64,000 nt of DNA from an uncultured Bacteroidales bacterium (GCA_944325495.1 CALVAD010000004.1:1-64000), one strand, 5' to 3'. Counted from the stretch's first letter, positions 54,111 through 63,848 are shown. Notes: generated by a model not told the origin, from the letters alone. A program made the numbers and translations.

Positions 54111-54118
54111 TATATTTG
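54111..54118 (+). promoter_or_regulatory. -7 box TATATTTG before ruvB
   Basis: Full -7 match, 23 bases before ATG 54141. Confidence 0.55.
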
Positions 54119-54140
54119 TAATCTGATTGTCGAAGCGCTT

Positions 54141-55166
54141 ATGACGGACTTCAATCCTCACAATACAAACGAGGGCAAAGATAAGGATTTGGACGGAATA
54201 ATCCGGCCACGTGAACTCGAAGATTTCACAGGCCAGAGAGAAATCGTGTCCAATCTGAAAATCTATGTGCAGGCGGCGAAGATGAGGGGCGAAGCCTTGG
54301 ACCATACGCTTTTCCACGGCCCTCCGGGACTGGGAAAGACTACACTGGCCCATATCATAGCCAACGAGATGGGCGTGAACATAAAGATTACCTCGGGACC
54401 TGTCCTTGACAGGCCGGGCGACCTGGCCGGTCTGCTCACTTCTCTCGAGACAGGCGACGTGCTGTTCATAGACGAGATACACCGCCTTTCTCCGGAAGTC
54501 GAAGAGTATCTTTATTCCGCGATGGAGGATTATGTGATAGACATAATGATAGACAAGGGGCCGGGAGCCCGGTCGGTGCGCATATCACTGAATCCTTTCA
54601 CGCTTGTCGGGGCGACCACGCGTTCCGGCCTGCTCACGGCTCCGCTCAGGGCGCGCTTCGGAATCAACTGCGCACTTGAATATTATGATGCCGCCGATCT
54701 GGTGCGAATAGTGAAGCGCAGCGCCGGAATACTGAAGGTAGACATCGATGACGAAGCGGCCCATGAGATAGCGATGCGAAGCCGCGGAACCCCGCGAATA
54801 GCGAATTCCCTCCTGAAGCGTGTGAGGGATTTCGCGCAGGTCAAGGGCGACGGGCGGATAGACCTGGGCATAGCCGGATATGCGCTCGACAGGCTGAAGA
54901 TTGACACCCGCGGACTCGATTCGATAGACAACAAGATACTGAAGACCATAATAATGACCTTCAAGGGAGGACCCGTGGGAGCCAACACCATAGCGACGGC
55001 GATAGGGGAGGACCAGGGGACTTTCGAGGAGGTATATGAACCTTTCCTCATAAAGGAGGGCTTCATCGTAAGGACCCAGCGCGGAAGGATAGCCACCGAC
55101 CTGTCCTACAGACATCTCGGGCTCGAGCATGCCGAGACTGCATCAGGAGAAGCGACACTATTTTAA
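54141..55166 (+). CDS. ruvB: Holliday junction branch migration helicase RuvB
   Basis: RuvB is the ATP-driven motor of the RuvAB complex. The 341-residue protein has Walker [13 protein letters not shown] (59-70), Walker [11 protein letters not shown], sensor 1 [19 protein letters not shown] with the arginine finger, and the C-terminal winged helix ([32 protein letters not shown]). ruvA lies 7.5 kb away on the other strand, so the pair is not an operon here. frdA starts 20 bases after its stop, probably on the same transcript in part. Confidence 0.98.
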   Translation: MTDFNPHNTNEGKDKDLDGIIRPRELEDFTGQREIVSNLKIYVQAAKMRGEALDHTLFHGPPGLGKTTLAHIIANEMGVNIKITSGPVLDRPGDLAGLLTSLETGDVLFIDEIHRLSPEVEEYLYSAMEDYVIDIMIDKGPGARSVRISLNPFTLVGATTRSGLLTAPLRARFGINCALEYYDAADLVRIVKRSAGILKVDIDDEAAHEIAMRSRGTPRIANSLLKRVRDFAQVKGDGRIDLGIAGYALDRLKIDTRGLDSIDNKILKTIIMTFKGGPVGANTIATAIGEDQGTFEEVYEPFLIKEGFIVRTQRGRIATDLSYRHLGLEHAETASGEATLF

Positions 55167-55186
55167 AAACAGATAACAATATTACA

Positions 55187-57133
55187 ATGTCTGACAAGTT
55201 AATTTCAAAAATCCCGGAAGGACCGCTTGAGCAGAAATGGACCAAGCGCAAGGCTGAAATCCATCTTGTGAGTCCTAACAACAAGAGAAAGCTTGAAATC
55301 ATTGTAGTGGGTACAGGACTCGGAGGAGCATCCGCAGCTGCATCCCTCGGTGAACTCGGCTACAACGTAAAGATCTTCTGCATCAGCGACTCGCCTCGCC
55401 GTGCTCACTCCATTGCAGCCCAGGGAGGTATCAATGCAGCCAAGAACTACCAGAACGACAACGACTCCGTCTACCGTCTGTTCTATGACACCATCAAGGG
55501 AGGCGACTACCGCGCCCGCGAGGCGAACGTCTATCGTCTCGCCGAGGTCAGCGCCGCCATCATCGACCAGTGCGTGGCGCAGGGCATTCCCTTCGCGCGC
55601 GAATACGGCGGATATCTGGCCAACCGTTCGTTCGGAGGCGTCCAGGTAAGCCGTACTTTCTATGCCCGCGGACAAACCGGGCAGCAGCTCCTTCTCGGCG
55701 CATACGCGTCTCTCAACAAGGAGATAGCCAACGGTTCCGTGAAGGCTTATCCGCGTCATGAAATGCTGGACCTCGTTCTCGTCAACGGCCAGGCCAAGGG
55801 AATCATCACCCGCAATCTCGTCACCGGACAGCTCGAAAGGTTCGGCGCGCATGCCGTGGTGATTGCTACCGGAGGCTACGGAAACACCTATTTCCTTTCC
55901 ACCAACGCGATGAACAGCAACGGCTCCGCGGCCCTTCAGTGCTACAAGAAGGGTGCATATTTCGCGAACCCCTGCTTCGCCCAGATCCACCCCACCTGTA
56001 TTCCCGTACACGGCGACCAGCAGTGCAAGCTCACCCTTATGAGCGAGTCTCTCCGCAATGACGGACGCATCTGGGTGCCCAAGAAGAAGGAGGATGTGGA
56101 GAAGCTGCGCAAGCATCAGATAAAGGCTTCCCAGATTCCCGAGGAGGATCGTGACTACTATCTCGAGCGCCGCTATCCCGCATTCGGAAACCTCGTGCCC
56201 CGTGACGTGGCTTCGCGTGCGGCCAAGGAGCGCTGCGACGCAGGCTTCGGCGTGAACGAGACAGGAAAGGCCGTGTTCCTCGACTTCGCCGACGCTATCA
56301 GCCGTCTCGGACACAAGAGGGTGGCCGAGCGCTATGGCAACCTGTTCGACATGTACGAGAAGATCACCGCCTCATCCCCTTGGGAGGAACCTATGATGAT
56401 CTATCCCGCAATCCACTATACCATGGGAGGAATCTGGGTGGATTACGACCTCCAGACCACGATTCCCGGACTTTACGCCATCGGTGAGGCCAACTTCTCC
56501 GACCACGGAGGAAACCGCCTCGGAGCGTCCGCATTGATGCAGGGTCTGGCCGACGGATATTTCATCCTTCCCGTGACCATAGGCGACTATCTTTCAAAGA
56601 AGTTCGCGGAGCCCAAGACAGATGTCAACACCAAGGAGTTCAACGAGGCGGAAAAGGCCGTTCAGGCACGCATCGACAGACTCTTCGCGATCAATGGAAC
56701 CAAGACCGTGGATTCCATCCACAAGCAGCTCGGACATATCATGTGGGAGTATGTGGGAATGGCCCGCGAGGAGGCAGGTCTGAAGAAGGCAATCAAGGAA
56801 ATCCAGGCTCTCAAGGAGGATTTCTACAAGAACGTGAAGGTTCCCGGAACCCAGTACGAGTTCAACCAGGAGCTTGAGAAGGCCCTGAGGCTTGAGGACT
56901 TCTTCGAGATAGGAGAGCTGATGGCCCGAGACGCCCTGCATCGCGAGGAATCCTGCGGAGGACATTTCCGTGTGGAGAGCCAGACCGAGGAAGGCGAGGC
57001 GAAGCGCGATGACGCGCACTTCATGTATGTCGCAGCCTGGGAATACAAGGGAGAAGGCAAGGAGCCCGAGCTTCACAAGGAGCCTCTCAAGTATGAGTTT
57101 ATAAAGGTTGCCACCAGAAACTACAAAGACTAA
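55187..57133 (+). CDS. frdA: Fumarate reductase/succinate dehydrogenase flavoprotein
   Basis: The 648-residue catalytic subunit carries covalent FAD and interconverts fumarate and succinate; in anaerobic Bacteroidales it mainly reduces fumarate. The dinucleotide fold is [19 protein letters not shown] (about 42-60), FAD attachment is near [15 protein letters not shown], and the active-site region includes [12 protein letters not shown] and [15 protein letters not shown], with [18 protein letters not shown] text read here as [14 protein letters not shown]. The Bacteroidota N-terminal form ([11 protein letters not shown]) is present. frdB follows after 5 bases. No cytochrome b gene precedes it: ruvB ends 20 bases upstream. 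Confidence 0.96.
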   Translation: MSDKLISKIPEGPLEQKWTKRKAEIHLVSPNNKRKLEIIVVGTGLGGASAAASLGELGYNVKIFCISDSPRRAHSIAAQGGINAAKNYQNDNDSVYRLFYDTIKGGDYRAREANVYRLAEVSAAIIDQCVAQGIPFAREYGGYLANRSFGGVQVSRTFYARGQTGQQLLLGAYASLNKEIANGSVKAYPRHEMLDLVLVNGQAKGIITRNLVTGQLERFGAHAVVIATGGYGNTYFLSTNAMNSNGSAALQCYKKGAYFANPCFAQIHPTCIPVHGDQQCKLTLMSESLRNDGRIWVPKKKEDVEKLRKHQIKASQIPEEDRDYYLERRYPAFGNLVPRDVASRAAKERCDAGFGVNETGKAVFLDFADAISRLGHKRVAERYGNLFDMYEKITASSPWEEPMMIYPAIHYTMGGIWVDYDLQTTIPGLYAIGEANFSDHGGNRLGASALMQGLADGYFILPVTIGDYLSKKFAEPKTDVNTKEFNEAEKAVQARIDRLFAINGTKTVDSIHKQLGHIMWEYVGMAREEAGLKKAIKEIQALKEDFYKNVKVPGTQYEFNQELEKALRLEDFFEIGELMARDALHREESCGGHFRVESQTEEGEAKRDDAHFMYVAAWEYKGEGKEPELHKEPLKYEFIKVATRNYKD

Positions 57134-57138
57134 GTCCG

Positions 57139-57918
57139 ATGGAATTCAATTTGAAAATATGGCGTCAGAAGAACGCCAAGGCCAAAGGCCGTTTTGAAAC
57201 CTATCATATTTCCGGAATAGAGGAGGACGCGTCCTTCCTGGAGATGCTCGATATTCTCAACGAGCAGCTGATCCGCAAAGGTTGCGATCCCGTGGCTGTG
57301 GACCGCGGATGCGAAAGCAGCGGCCCCGTGTCTTTCGACCATGACTGCCGCGAGGGTATCTGCGGAGCCTGCTCGCTCTACATCGACGGCCGCGCCCATG
57401 GTCCCGACGACCATGTGACCACCTGCCAGCTCTTCATGAGGCATTTCAAGGACGGAGCGACCATCACCGTGGAGCCTTGGAGGAGCGCCGCCTTCCCCGT
57501 GATCAAGGATCTCGTGGTCGACCGCAGGGCTTTCGACAAGATTCTTCAGGCAGGAGGATTCATTTCGGTGCGCACAGGTTCAGCCCAGGACGCCAACAAC
57601 ATCCTCATACCTCACGACAAGGCTGAGGAGAGCATGGATGCGGCCGCCTGCGTGGGTTGCGGCGCATGTGTTGCGACCTGCAAGAACGGCTCTGCGATGC
57701 TCTTCGTGGCCGCCAGGGTAAGTTCCCTCGCCCTGCTTCCCCAGGGCCGTCCCGAGGCCGCAAAGAGGGCGCGTGCGATGGTCGCCAAGATGGACGAGCT
57801 CGGCTTCGGCAACTGCACGAACACCCGTGCGTGCGAGTTGGAGTGCCCCAAGGGCATCACCGTGGCCCATATCGCCCGTCTGAACCGCGAATTCCTCAAG
57901 GCGAAGTTCTCAGAGTAG
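57139..57918 (+). CDS. frdB: Fumarate reductase/succinate dehydrogenase iron-sulfur subunit
   Basis: The 259-residue electron-transfer subunit links the membrane quinol site to FrdA. The [2Fe-2S] ligands are in [18 protein letters not shown] and VTTCQLF; the [4Fe-4S]/[3Fe-4S] ligands are in [14 protein letters not shown] and [13 protein letters not shown]. Length and order match Bacteroidales FrdB. A good terminator and then a large palindrome follow. The membrane subunit that would complete the complex is not encoded next to it. Confidence 0.96.
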   Translation: MEFNLKIWRQKNAKAKGRFETYHISGIEEDASFLEMLDILNEQLIRKGCDPVAVDRGCESSGPVSFDHDCREGICGACSLYIDGRAHGPDDHVTTCQLFMRHFKDGATITVEPWRSAAFPVIKDLVVDRRAFDKILQAGGFISVRTGSAQDANNILIPHDKAEESMDAAACVGCGACVATCKNGSAMLFVAARVSSLALLPQGRPEAAKRARAMVAKMDELGFGNCTNTRACELECPKGITVAHIARLNREFLKAKFSE

Positions 57919-57939
57919 TACTTAGTCCTTATATAATTG

Positions 57940-57972
57940 AAAAAGACCGGTCGTTCAGGCCGGTCTTTTTTA
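57940..57972 (+). terminator. Rho-independent terminator after frdB
   Basis: AAAAAGACCGG and CCGGTCTTTTTT (57940-57950, 57959-57971) form a stem with a short loop and a T tail, 21 bases after the frdB stop. Confidence 0.9.
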
Positions 57973-58001
57973 TTTATCAGCGATGTTGTATTTATCAGCG
58001 A
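57972..58001 (+). repeat. 12-base direct repeat ATTTATCAGCGA
   Basis: ATTTATCAGCGA occurs at 57972-57983 and again at 57990-58001, the second copy running into the left arm of the large palindrome. It may mark the end of an inserted element. Confidence 0.5.
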
Positions 58002-58129
58002 CAGGTGTATGCCCGCGCGGGGGCCTTGCCACCCGCGGCAGATAGCGGGTGTCGCCTCGAAGCGCAGCGAAGAGGTGACGGGATGAGCGCTTTGCGCGAA
58101 GCCCCCGCGCGGGCATACACCTGTCGCTG
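57996..58129. repeat. Large structured palindrome, 29-base perfect arms
   Basis: Bases 57996-58024 (starting CAGCGACAGGTGTATGCC) are exactly complementary to 58101-58129 (ending GGCATACACCTGTCGCTG). The 76-base centre forms further stems: ACCCGC/GCGGGT around 58031-58050, GTCGCCTC/GAGGTGAC around 58051-58079, and GCGC/GCGC near 58087-58097. The whole can fold as a branched, cruciform-like structure. It lies between convergent frdB and hflX. No coding frame is credible. It may be a terminator, a structured RNA or a mobile palindromic element. Confidence 0.85.
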
Positions 58130-58226
58130 GTTTATAGCTGGGCATCGTTATAAGGCGAAAAATGCCTGCTCCTGATATTATTTCCGGCTGCAGTCACGCA
58201 TTTACCTGACAGGGCAATTGATGAAT

Positions 58227-59408
58227 TTACCAGAGAAAGTTGTTGAAGGGATAGCGGCCGGCATGGATTTCGGCGACCATCTTGTAGAGGTCGTCCTTGA
58301 GCTTGTCGATTCCCTTCTTTTCGGTGGCAGAGATGAATATGCAGGGGATGTTCCTTTCCTTCCATTTGCTCTTCACTTCATCCAGGCTGAAATTCTTCTC
58401 GGTTCTGGGATTCATCGAGAACTCGTCGTAAGGTTCGGCTTCGTAAGCGTCAATCTTGTTGAAGATTACGTATATGGGTTTGTCTGAAGCCGAAATGTCC
58501 TTCAGGGTCTTGTCCACAACCTCCATCTGCTCCTCGTAGTCGGGATGGGAGATGTCCACCACATGCAGCAGGATGTCGGCCTCGCGCACCTCGTCCAGGG
58601 TGCTTTTGAAGGCCTCTATGAGCTGTGTAGGCAGTTTTCTGATAAATCCCACCGTGTCGCTCAGCAGGAACGGCACATTGCCCAGGACGACCTTTCTGAC
58701 AGTGGTGTCGAGAGTGGCGAACAGTTTGTTTTCCGCGAATACGTCTGACTTGGACAGAAGGTTCATGAGGGTGGACTTGCCCACATTGGTATATCCGACC
58801 AGCGACAGGCGTACAAGGCTTCCCCTGTTACCTCTCTGAGTGGCCATCTGCCTGTCGATTCTCTTGAGTTCCTCTTTGAGTCTGGATATTCTTTCCCTGA
58901 CTATGCGGCGGTCCACCTCGATCTGGGTTTCACCCATTCCTCCGCGCGTACCTACGCCGCCGCGTTGCCTTTCGAGATGGGTCCACATGCCTGCGAGGCG
59001 GGGGAGCATGTAGTTGTACCTGGCAAGTTCCACCTGGGTCTTGGCATAGGCGGTCTTTGCCCTCTGCGAGAATATTTCCAGAATGAGGCTTGTCCTGTCT
59101 ATGACGGAAGAGCATTTGATCACCTTTTCTATGTTGCGCTGCTGCATTCCGGTGAGCTCGTCATCGAATATGACATAGTTTATGCTGTTTTCTTCGCAGT
59201 ATGCGGCTATTTCCTCAAGCTTTCCGCTGCGGATGTAGGTGGCCTTTTCAGGTTTGTCGACTCTCTGCACGAACTTCCTGTCCCCGACGGCGCCGGCAGT
59301 TTCTGCAAGAAACTCCAGTTCATCGAGGTATTCCATTATTTTGCGCTCGTCGTCTTCAGGTCTGATTATTCCGACGAACACGGCTCTTTCTTCCCTTTTG
59401 TTTTCCAT
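58227..59408 (-). CDS. hflX: GTPase HflX
   Basis: HflX is a ribosome-binding GTPase that splits or rescues ribosomes under stress. The 393-residue protein has the N-terminal HflX domain (about 1-190, RQRGGVGTRGGMGETQIEVDRR with its Gly-rich linker, cited in part), then the G domain: GYTNVGKSTLMNLLSK, TLDTTVRKV, DTVGFIRKLPTQLIEAFKST and NKIDAYE. The C-terminus is short, without extra domains. It converges on frdB across the palindrome region. No clear promoter match was found upstream. Confidence 0.96.
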   Translation of the reverse strand: MENKREERAVFVGIIRPEDDERKIMEYLDELEFLAETAGAVGDRKFVQRVDKPEKATYIRSGKLEEIAAYCEENSINYVIFDDELTGMQQRNIEKVIKCSSVIDRTSLILEIFSQRAKTAYAKTQVELARYNYMLPRLAGMWTHLERQRGGVGTRGGMGETQIEVDRRIVRERISRLKEELKRIDRQMATQRGNRGSLVRLSLVGYTNVGKSTLMNLLSKSDVFAENKLFATLDTTVRKVVLGNVPFLLSDTVGFIRKLPTQLIEAFKSTLDEVREADILLHVVDISHPDYEEQMEVVDKTLKDISASDKPIYVIFNKIDAYEAEPYDEFSMNPRTEKNFSLDEVKSKWKERNIPCIFISATEKKGIDKLKDDLYKMVAEIHAGRYPFNNFLW

Positions 59409-59507
59409 AAATTCTTTTTGTTACGGTTTATCCTGTAAAGCAATGAAGTTTTCCATGAGCTTGTTTTGAATTCTACATCTTTTTGAAAATTTGAAGTCCG
59501 TTCAGTC

Positions 59508-59539
59508 AAAAAAAGGCCATCCGACAGGGACGGCCTTTC
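59508..59539 (-). terminator. Rho-independent terminator after tonB
   Basis: On the minus strand AAAGGCCGTCC and GGATGGCCTTT form a stem with one mismatch, followed by T residues, 20 bases after the tonB stop. Confidence 0.85.
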
Positions 59540-59558
59540 TATATATCGAAGATATGTT

Positions 59559-60251
59559 CTATCTCAGCTGGAATATCACAGGGAAGGTGTATGTTACCTT
59601 TACTGCGCGGTCTCTCTGGCGGCCAGGCTCCCATTTGGGTGAGCTTGATACGACTCTGACGGCTTCGGCGTCAAGTGAAGGGTCGACACCGCGGAGCACT
59701 CTTACGTTTGCGATGCTTCCGTCAGGCATTACGGTGAATTCAAGCATCACTCGTCCTGACACGCCGTTCTCCTTGGCTATCTCGGGGTATTCGAGGTTCT
59801 GTGCAACCCACTTCGAGAACTCGTTCGCGTCACCTCCTCTGAAGGTGGGCCTTACTTCCACGAGCTGGAAAGGAATCGCTTCCTCTTCAACGACCTCCTC
59901 TTCAACTTCCTCTACATAGTCCATGATCTCAACTCCGACATTTGCGTCATACTCGAGATTGATGAAGCTGTCTTCAATCTGGATGTCGTCATCGACGATT
60001 TCGATCTGGTCTGAAAGAACGGGAATCTTGGGAACTTCCGGGGGCGGAGGCGTTGTCTCCTGCTGGGTGATGGGAATAATCTCCTCTTCGATTATTTCCA
60101 CTGTGTCGGCCACGAGAGTTGCCTCCTGCTTCTCCTTGCTTGTCCACTCGAAGCCGGCGAGCATTACGCCGAGAGAAACAACGAGTCCGATCTCCACATA
60201 GAGCAGCCTTCTGTTGTTGAGATCGGCTTTAGGTGATTTTTTGACTTCCAT
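59559..60251 (-). CDS. Energy transducer TonB
   Basis: TonB couples the ExbBD proton-motive force to outer-membrane receptors, including SusC-type transporters. The 230-residue protein has one N-terminal membrane helix (LLYVEIGLVVSLGVMLAGF, about 16-34), an acidic/proline spacer (PPPPEVPKIPVL, and EEVEEEVVEEE), and a C-terminal TonB domain (about 150-230: FSKWVAQNLEYPEIAKENGV, GRVMLEFTVMPDGSIANVRV). The spacer is acidic in place of the usual Pro-Lys repeats, a common Bacteroidota form. exbB/exbD are not in the window; many paralogues are expected. Confidence 0.93.
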   Translation of the reverse strand: MEVKKSPKADLNNRRLLYVEIGLVVSLGVMLAGFEWTSKEKQEATLVADTVEIIEEEIIPITQQETTPPPPEVPKIPVLSDQIEIVDDDIQIEDSFINLEYDANVGVEIMDYVEEVEEEVVEEEAIPFQLVEVRPTFRGGDANEFSKWVAQNLEYPEIAKENGVSGRVMLEFTVMPDGSIANVRVLRGVDPSLDAEAVRVVSSSPKWEPGRQRDRAVKVTYTFPVIFQLR

Positions 60252-60282
60252 ATTGGTTATTTTATTATATTCTTCCGAGTTC

Positions 60283-60290
60283 CAAAGATA
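60283..60290 (-). promoter_or_regulatory. -7 box TATCTTTG for tonB
   Basis: TATCTTTG on the minus strand, 31 bases before ATG 60251. Another -7 box (60322-60329) faces the other way, so the gap holds divergent promoters. Confidence 0.6.
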
Positions 60291-60321
60291 GAAATATTTA
60301 ATATCAAATCCAATATTTTAG

Positions 60322-60329
60322 TAGATTTG
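60322..60329 (+). promoter_or_regulatory. -7 box TAGATTTG for ybeY-mnmG
   Basis: TAGATTTG, 14 bases before ATG 60344. Confidence 0.55.
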
Positions 60330-60343
60330 TCAAAATTTTATAG

Positions 60344-60769
60344 ATGGTAGCCTATTATAATCAGGAAATTGATTTTCGATTCAGGGGAAAGAAAGCCCAC
60401 AGTGCTTGGCTCAAGGCTGTCGCCGAAGAGGAAGGCCGGCGTCTCGGGCCCGTATCCGTAATTTTCTGTTCCGACGAAAAGATTCTCGAAGTCAACAGGA
60501 GATATCTCGGTCACGATTACTATACCGATATCATAACCTTCGATTATTCCGAGGCTGAAATGATTTCCGGGGATTTGTTCATAAGCATAGAGACGGTGAA
60601 ATCCAATGCCGAATTCTACTCGGTCCCTTTCGATGATGAAATCGACAGGGTGATGGTTCATGGCATACTGCATCTTATAGGGTATGACGACCATACTGAG
60701 GAGGAGTCGGCGGAGATGAGATTCAAGGAGAACTATTATCTTTCTAAGCGTGCGCTATTCCTTAAATGA
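60344..60769 (+). CDS. ybeY: rRNA maturation endoribonuclease YbeY
   Basis: YbeY is a zinc-dependent RNase for 16S rRNA 3'-end processing and ribosome quality control. The 141-residue protein carries the complete signature [16 protein letters not shown] (three His ligands), preceded by [12 protein letters not shown]. Length is typical. Its stop overlaps the mnmG start by 4 bases, so two translation-related genes are coupled. Confidence 0.96.
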   Translation: MVAYYNQEIDFRFRGKKAHSAWLKAVAEEEGRRLGPVSVIFCSDEKILEVNRRYLGHDYYTDIITFDYSEAEMISGDLFISIETVKSNAEFYSVPFDDEIDRVMVHGILHLIGYDDHTEEESAEMRFKENYYLSKRALFLK

Positions 60770-62625
60770 GCAGGGATTACGATATAATAGTTGTCGGAGG
60801 AGGTCATGCCGGGTGTGAAGCCGCGATGGCCGCCGCCAACATGGGTTCTTCCGTGCTGCTTCTGACCATGGACATGCTCGGCTTCGCCAGAATGTCGTGC
60901 AACCCTGCAGTGGGAGGAATTGCCAAAGGTCAGATAGTCAGGGAGATAGATGCGCTCGGAGGCTATACCGGCCTTGTTACCGACAGCTGTACTCTGCAGT
61001 TCCGGATGCTGAACAAGTCCAAAGGTCCCGCCATGTGGAGCCCCCGCGCCCAGTGTGATAAAATAGAGTTTTCGCTGAAATGGCGAAAAATTCTCGAAAG
61101 TAATTGTAAATTAAATATTTACGCGGATTCTGCAATCTCTTTTCTCTTTGAGAATTCAAAAATCTGCGGAGTTCGTACACTCACAGGGGCAATTTTCAAG
61201 TCTCGCGCGCTTATTCTGACAGCGGGGACTTTCCTTTCGGGTTCGCTGTTCATCGGAAGACACAAGATGGAAGGAGGCCGTCTCGGAGAGCAGGCTTCAT
61301 ACGGACTGACCGAGCAGCTTGAAGAACTCGGAGTGAAGTCCGGAAGAATGAAGACGGGAACCCCGCCGAGGATAGACATTTCTTCAGTGGATGTTTCCGT
61401 TTTCCCGAAGCAGTATGGCGATGAGAATCCCAAGAGATTCTCCTTTCTTCCTGTTCCGTCTTCTGTTCAGGAGAGCGGGACACAGATGCCCTGCTATATA
61501 TTGCATACCAATCAGCGGGTTCACGACATTCTCCGCACCGGATTTTCGGAATCGCCTTTGTTCACGGGGATGATTCATGGAATAGGTCCGAGATATTGTC
61601 CGAGCATAGAGGACAAGCTTCGTGTCTTTCCGGACAACGACGCTCATCAGCTATTTCTTGAACCTGAAGGGAGGTCTACCAATGAGTATTATCTCCAGGG
61701 CTTTTCTTCTTCCCTGCCTCTCGATGTCCAGCTCGAAGCCCTTCATGCGATTCGAGGACTGGAGAATGTCAGGATATTCCGTCCGGCGTATGCCGTTGAG
61801 TACGACTATTTCGATCCAACCCAGCTCAAGCCGACACTTGAACTTAAGAACATCGAGAATCTGTATTTCGCAGGGCAGGTGAACGGAACCACGGGATATG
61901 AGGAGGCGGCAGCCCAGGGAATAATGGCGGGAATCAATGCGCACCTCAAATTGAATGAAAAGGAGCCTTTCATTCTCGGCAGGGACCAGTCTTACATAGG
62001 AGTCTTGATAGACGACCTGGTGACCAAGGGAGTGGATGAACCTTACAGGATGTTCACTTCTAGGGCGGAGTACAGAATCCTGCTCCGGCAGGACAATGCG
62101 GACTGGCGTCTCACAGGTCTGTCCCATTCGATAGGTCTGGCAGACGAACTGAGGTATTCTATGATGATGAGGAAGTATGAGGATGTCCGAGCATTGGGAG
62201 AGTATTGCGAGACGAAGCTGATCCCCGCATTTAAGGCTAATCCTTATTTGCAGTCGGTCGGTTCTTCCGAAATCTCCGAGTCAAAAAAAATAGCCGAACT
62301 CGTGACAAGACCGGAAACAAAGCTCGAAGATATTTTGAAAATCGTTCCACGTGGAACATATTCAGAGGAGGTAGTGGAGAGCGTGGAGATTTCCATCAGG
62401 TACAAAGGCTATATCGACAGGGAGATAAAGATGGCGGAAAAACTTCACAGGCTCGAAAAACTGTCAATTCCTGAGAATTTTGATTTCGACAAAGTTTCAG
62501 GTCTTACCATAGAATGCCGCCAGAAACTCAAAAAATATAATCCGAGAACGATTGCCCAGGCTTCGAGAATTTCTGGAGTGTCGCCCTCGGATATATCCGT
62601 CCTTCTGGTTTATTTCGGGAGGTGA
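60766..62625 (+). CDS. mnmG: tRNA uridine 34 carboxymethylaminomethyl synthase MnmG
   Basis: MnmG (GidA), with MnmE, modifies wobble U34 in tRNAs. The 619-residue flavoprotein shows the FAD fold [20 protein letters not shown] (5-24), [23 protein letters not shown], and [25 protein letters not shown] text (read here as [20 protein letters not shown]), [12 protein letters not shown], and the C-terminal helical domain ending [20 protein letters not shown]. mnmE is not in the window. The ruvA stop lies 2 bases beyond its stop on the other strand. Confidence 0.97.
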   Translation: MSRDYDIIVVGGGHAGCEAAMAAANMGSSVLLLTMDMLGFARMSCNPAVGGIAKGQIVREIDALGGYTGLVTDSCTLQFRMLNKSKGPAMWSPRAQCDKIEFSLKWRKILESNCKLNIYADSAISFLFENSKICGVRTLTGAIFKSRALILTAGTFLSGSLFIGRHKMEGGRLGEQASYGLTEQLEELGVKSGRMKTGTPPRIDISSVDVSVFPKQYGDENPKRFSFLPVPSSVQESGTQMPCYILHTNQRVHDILRTGFSESPLFTGMIHGIGPRYCPSIEDKLRVFPDNDAHQLFLEPEGRSTNEYYLQGFSSSLPLDVQLEALHAIRGLENVRIFRPAYAVEYDYFDPTQLKPTLELKNIENLYFAGQVNGTTGYEEAAAQGIMAGINAHLKLNEKEPFILGRDQSYIGVLIDDLVTKGVDEPYRMFTSRAEYRILLRQDNADWRLTGLSHSIGLADELRYSMMMRKYEDVRALGEYCETKLIPAFKANPYLQSVGSSEISESKKIAELVTRPETKLEDILKIVPRGTYSEEVVESVEISIRYKGYIDREIKMAEKLHRLEKLSIPENFDFDKVSGLTIECRQKLKKYNPRTIAQASRISGVSPSDISVLLVYFGR

Positions 62626-62627
62626 GA

Positions 62628-63221
62628 CTACAGCATTTTCAGTGCTGCCTTGATGATGTCCTCGACCTTTGCGTCTGGCGTCTGTTTCAGTATCGTCTGG
62701 ATGGCCTTGGAAATATTGGGCTTTGCGAATCCGAGGTTCTGCAGGGCTGTTGCGGCTTCTTCGGCATCGGCGTTGGTCTGTGCCTTGAGTATTGCGTCTA
62801 AGTTGCTTCCTTCGCCTTTCACTATCTTGTCCTTGAGTTCGAGAATCAGGCGCTGTGCGCTTTTCAATCCTATTCCTTTTATTGATTTCAGCCGGGCGAC
62901 ATTTTCCGACAGGATGGTGTTCTGCAGTTCTTCCGGAGTAAGCGATGAGAGTATCATTCTTGCAGACGATGCTCCCATTCCGGAGACGCTGGTGATGGAA
63001 CGGAAGAGATTGCGCTCTTCCTTCGTGGCGAAACCGTAGTCGATTTCGATGCCGTCGCGCTGGTTCACCTGACGCTGGATGTACAGGGTGGCTTCGGTCT
63101 TCCCGTTGAGTTCCTCGTATGTCTGGAGGGAGATTTCCATTATGTAGCCTATTCCCTGGTTCTCTATGACCGCGTTGGTGGGGGAGAGTTCGGCCAGCCT
63201 TCCTGAAATGTAGTCTATCAT
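62628..63221 (-). CDS. ruvA: Holliday junction DNA-binding protein RuvA
   Basis: RuvA tetramers hold the four-way junction for RuvB. The 197-residue protein has the OB-fold domain I (1-62; MIDYISGRLAELSPTNAVIE), two helix-hairpin-helix motifs in domain II (TSVSGMGASSARMIL and KSIKGIGLKSAQRLILELKD), and the mobile RuvB-binding domain III (EEAATALQNLGFAKPNISKA, from about 145). Normal length. It ends convergently against mnmG; ruvB is at 54141-55166. The region upstream of its start is repeat-rich non-coding DNA. Confidence 0.97.
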   Translation of the reverse strand: MIDYISGRLAELSPTNAVIENQGIGYIMEISLQTYEELNGKTEATLYIQRQVNQRDGIEIDYGFATKEERNLFRSITSVSGMGASSARMILSSLTPEELQNTILSENVARLKSIKGIGLKSAQRLILELKDKIVKGEGSNLDAILKAQTNADAEEAATALQNLGFAKPNISKAIQTILKQTPDAKVEDIIKAALKML

Positions 63222-63362
63222 TGCGTGTTTGGATTGGTTCCGTAAAGTTAGTTCTTGTCCGCAGCTTAATCAAATTATTCAGCAAAATCTTTGGTATTGC
63301 CGTCCGACCATAAGCACCGCTTCGGTAGATTTTCAATCCGGCTGTTGTTTTTCATCCGCCGT

Positions 63363-63430
63363 CGGAGCTCGGCCTCCGGCAGTAAGGACCACCGCGCAAC
63401 CCTATACTGCCGGAGGCCGACTCCGCCGCG
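63363..63430. repeat. Hairpin repeat, copy A
   Basis: Begins CGGAGCTCGGCCTCCGGC and ends CCGCCGCG. GGCCTCCGGCAGTA (63371-63384) and TACTGCCGGAGGCC (63405-63418) are perfect 14-base arms with a 20-base loop. A diverged second copy lies at 63849-63916. Confidence 0.75.
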
Positions 63431-63449
63431 GCTGGCTCCCTGTTCATCA

Positions 63450-63545
63450 GGATTTGTAATACGGATTCTTGTTGCCGCAGATTTGTAATCTGCTGCTGCC
63501 CACCGCGGATGGATTCTGTGGTCAGGTGTGATTTGCAATCCGCTG
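63450..63545 (+). repeat. Dispersed GATTTGYAAT words
   Basis: GATTTGTAAT (63451-63460), GCAGATTTGTAATCTGC (63477-63493, a palindrome with 7-base arms) and GATTTGCAATC (63530-63540) share one core; a fourth, ATTTGCAATC, follows the tandem array at 63816-63825. Confidence 0.55.
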
Positions 63546-63676
63546 CCTGCCACCGGCAGAGTGTTATGCGCCTGGGGCTATAAGTATCCCTCGCAGGCGA
63601 AAAGAGTCTGCTCGTGGAGGATATGGCCATCCGGCGGCGGCGGTGCTTTGCCCCGTTGCCGCCTGCGCTGCCATGT

Positions 63677-63812
63677 CAGTTATTGTCTTGCATCAGATTT
63701 TACGTTTCGACAGATTATACGTTGTGACTGGTATTACATTGCAGCCGGTTTTACCTAATGGCGGGTTTTGTGTTTCAACTGGCTTTATGTTGCAGTCGGT
63801 TCTATGTTTCAG
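63677..63812 (+). repeat. Degenerate 17-base tandem array, 8 units
   Basis: Eight contiguous 17-base units from 63677 to 63812 (for example CAGATTTTACGTTTCGA, CTGGTATTACATTGCAG, CTGGCTTTATGTTGCAG). All eight have G at position 3 and T at positions 8 and 12; positions 1, 5 and 13 are nearly invariant. Period 17 is exact with no indels. There are no spacers, so it is not CRISPR. Function unknown. Confidence 0.75.
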
Positions 63813-63848
63813 CATATTTGCAATCTTCTGCCTTGGTGCCGCCGCGAC

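Noticed and set aside
53874..54118. Calling the mfd-ruvB gap the chromosomal replication origin
   Set aside because: CTTATCAACA is one base off the DnaA box, no dnaA or typical origin neighbours are near, and GC skew could not be computed; kept only as a repeat cluster.
63677..63812. CRISPR array
   Set aside because: Units are 17 bases, degenerate and directly adjacent with no spacers, and no cas genes are in the window.
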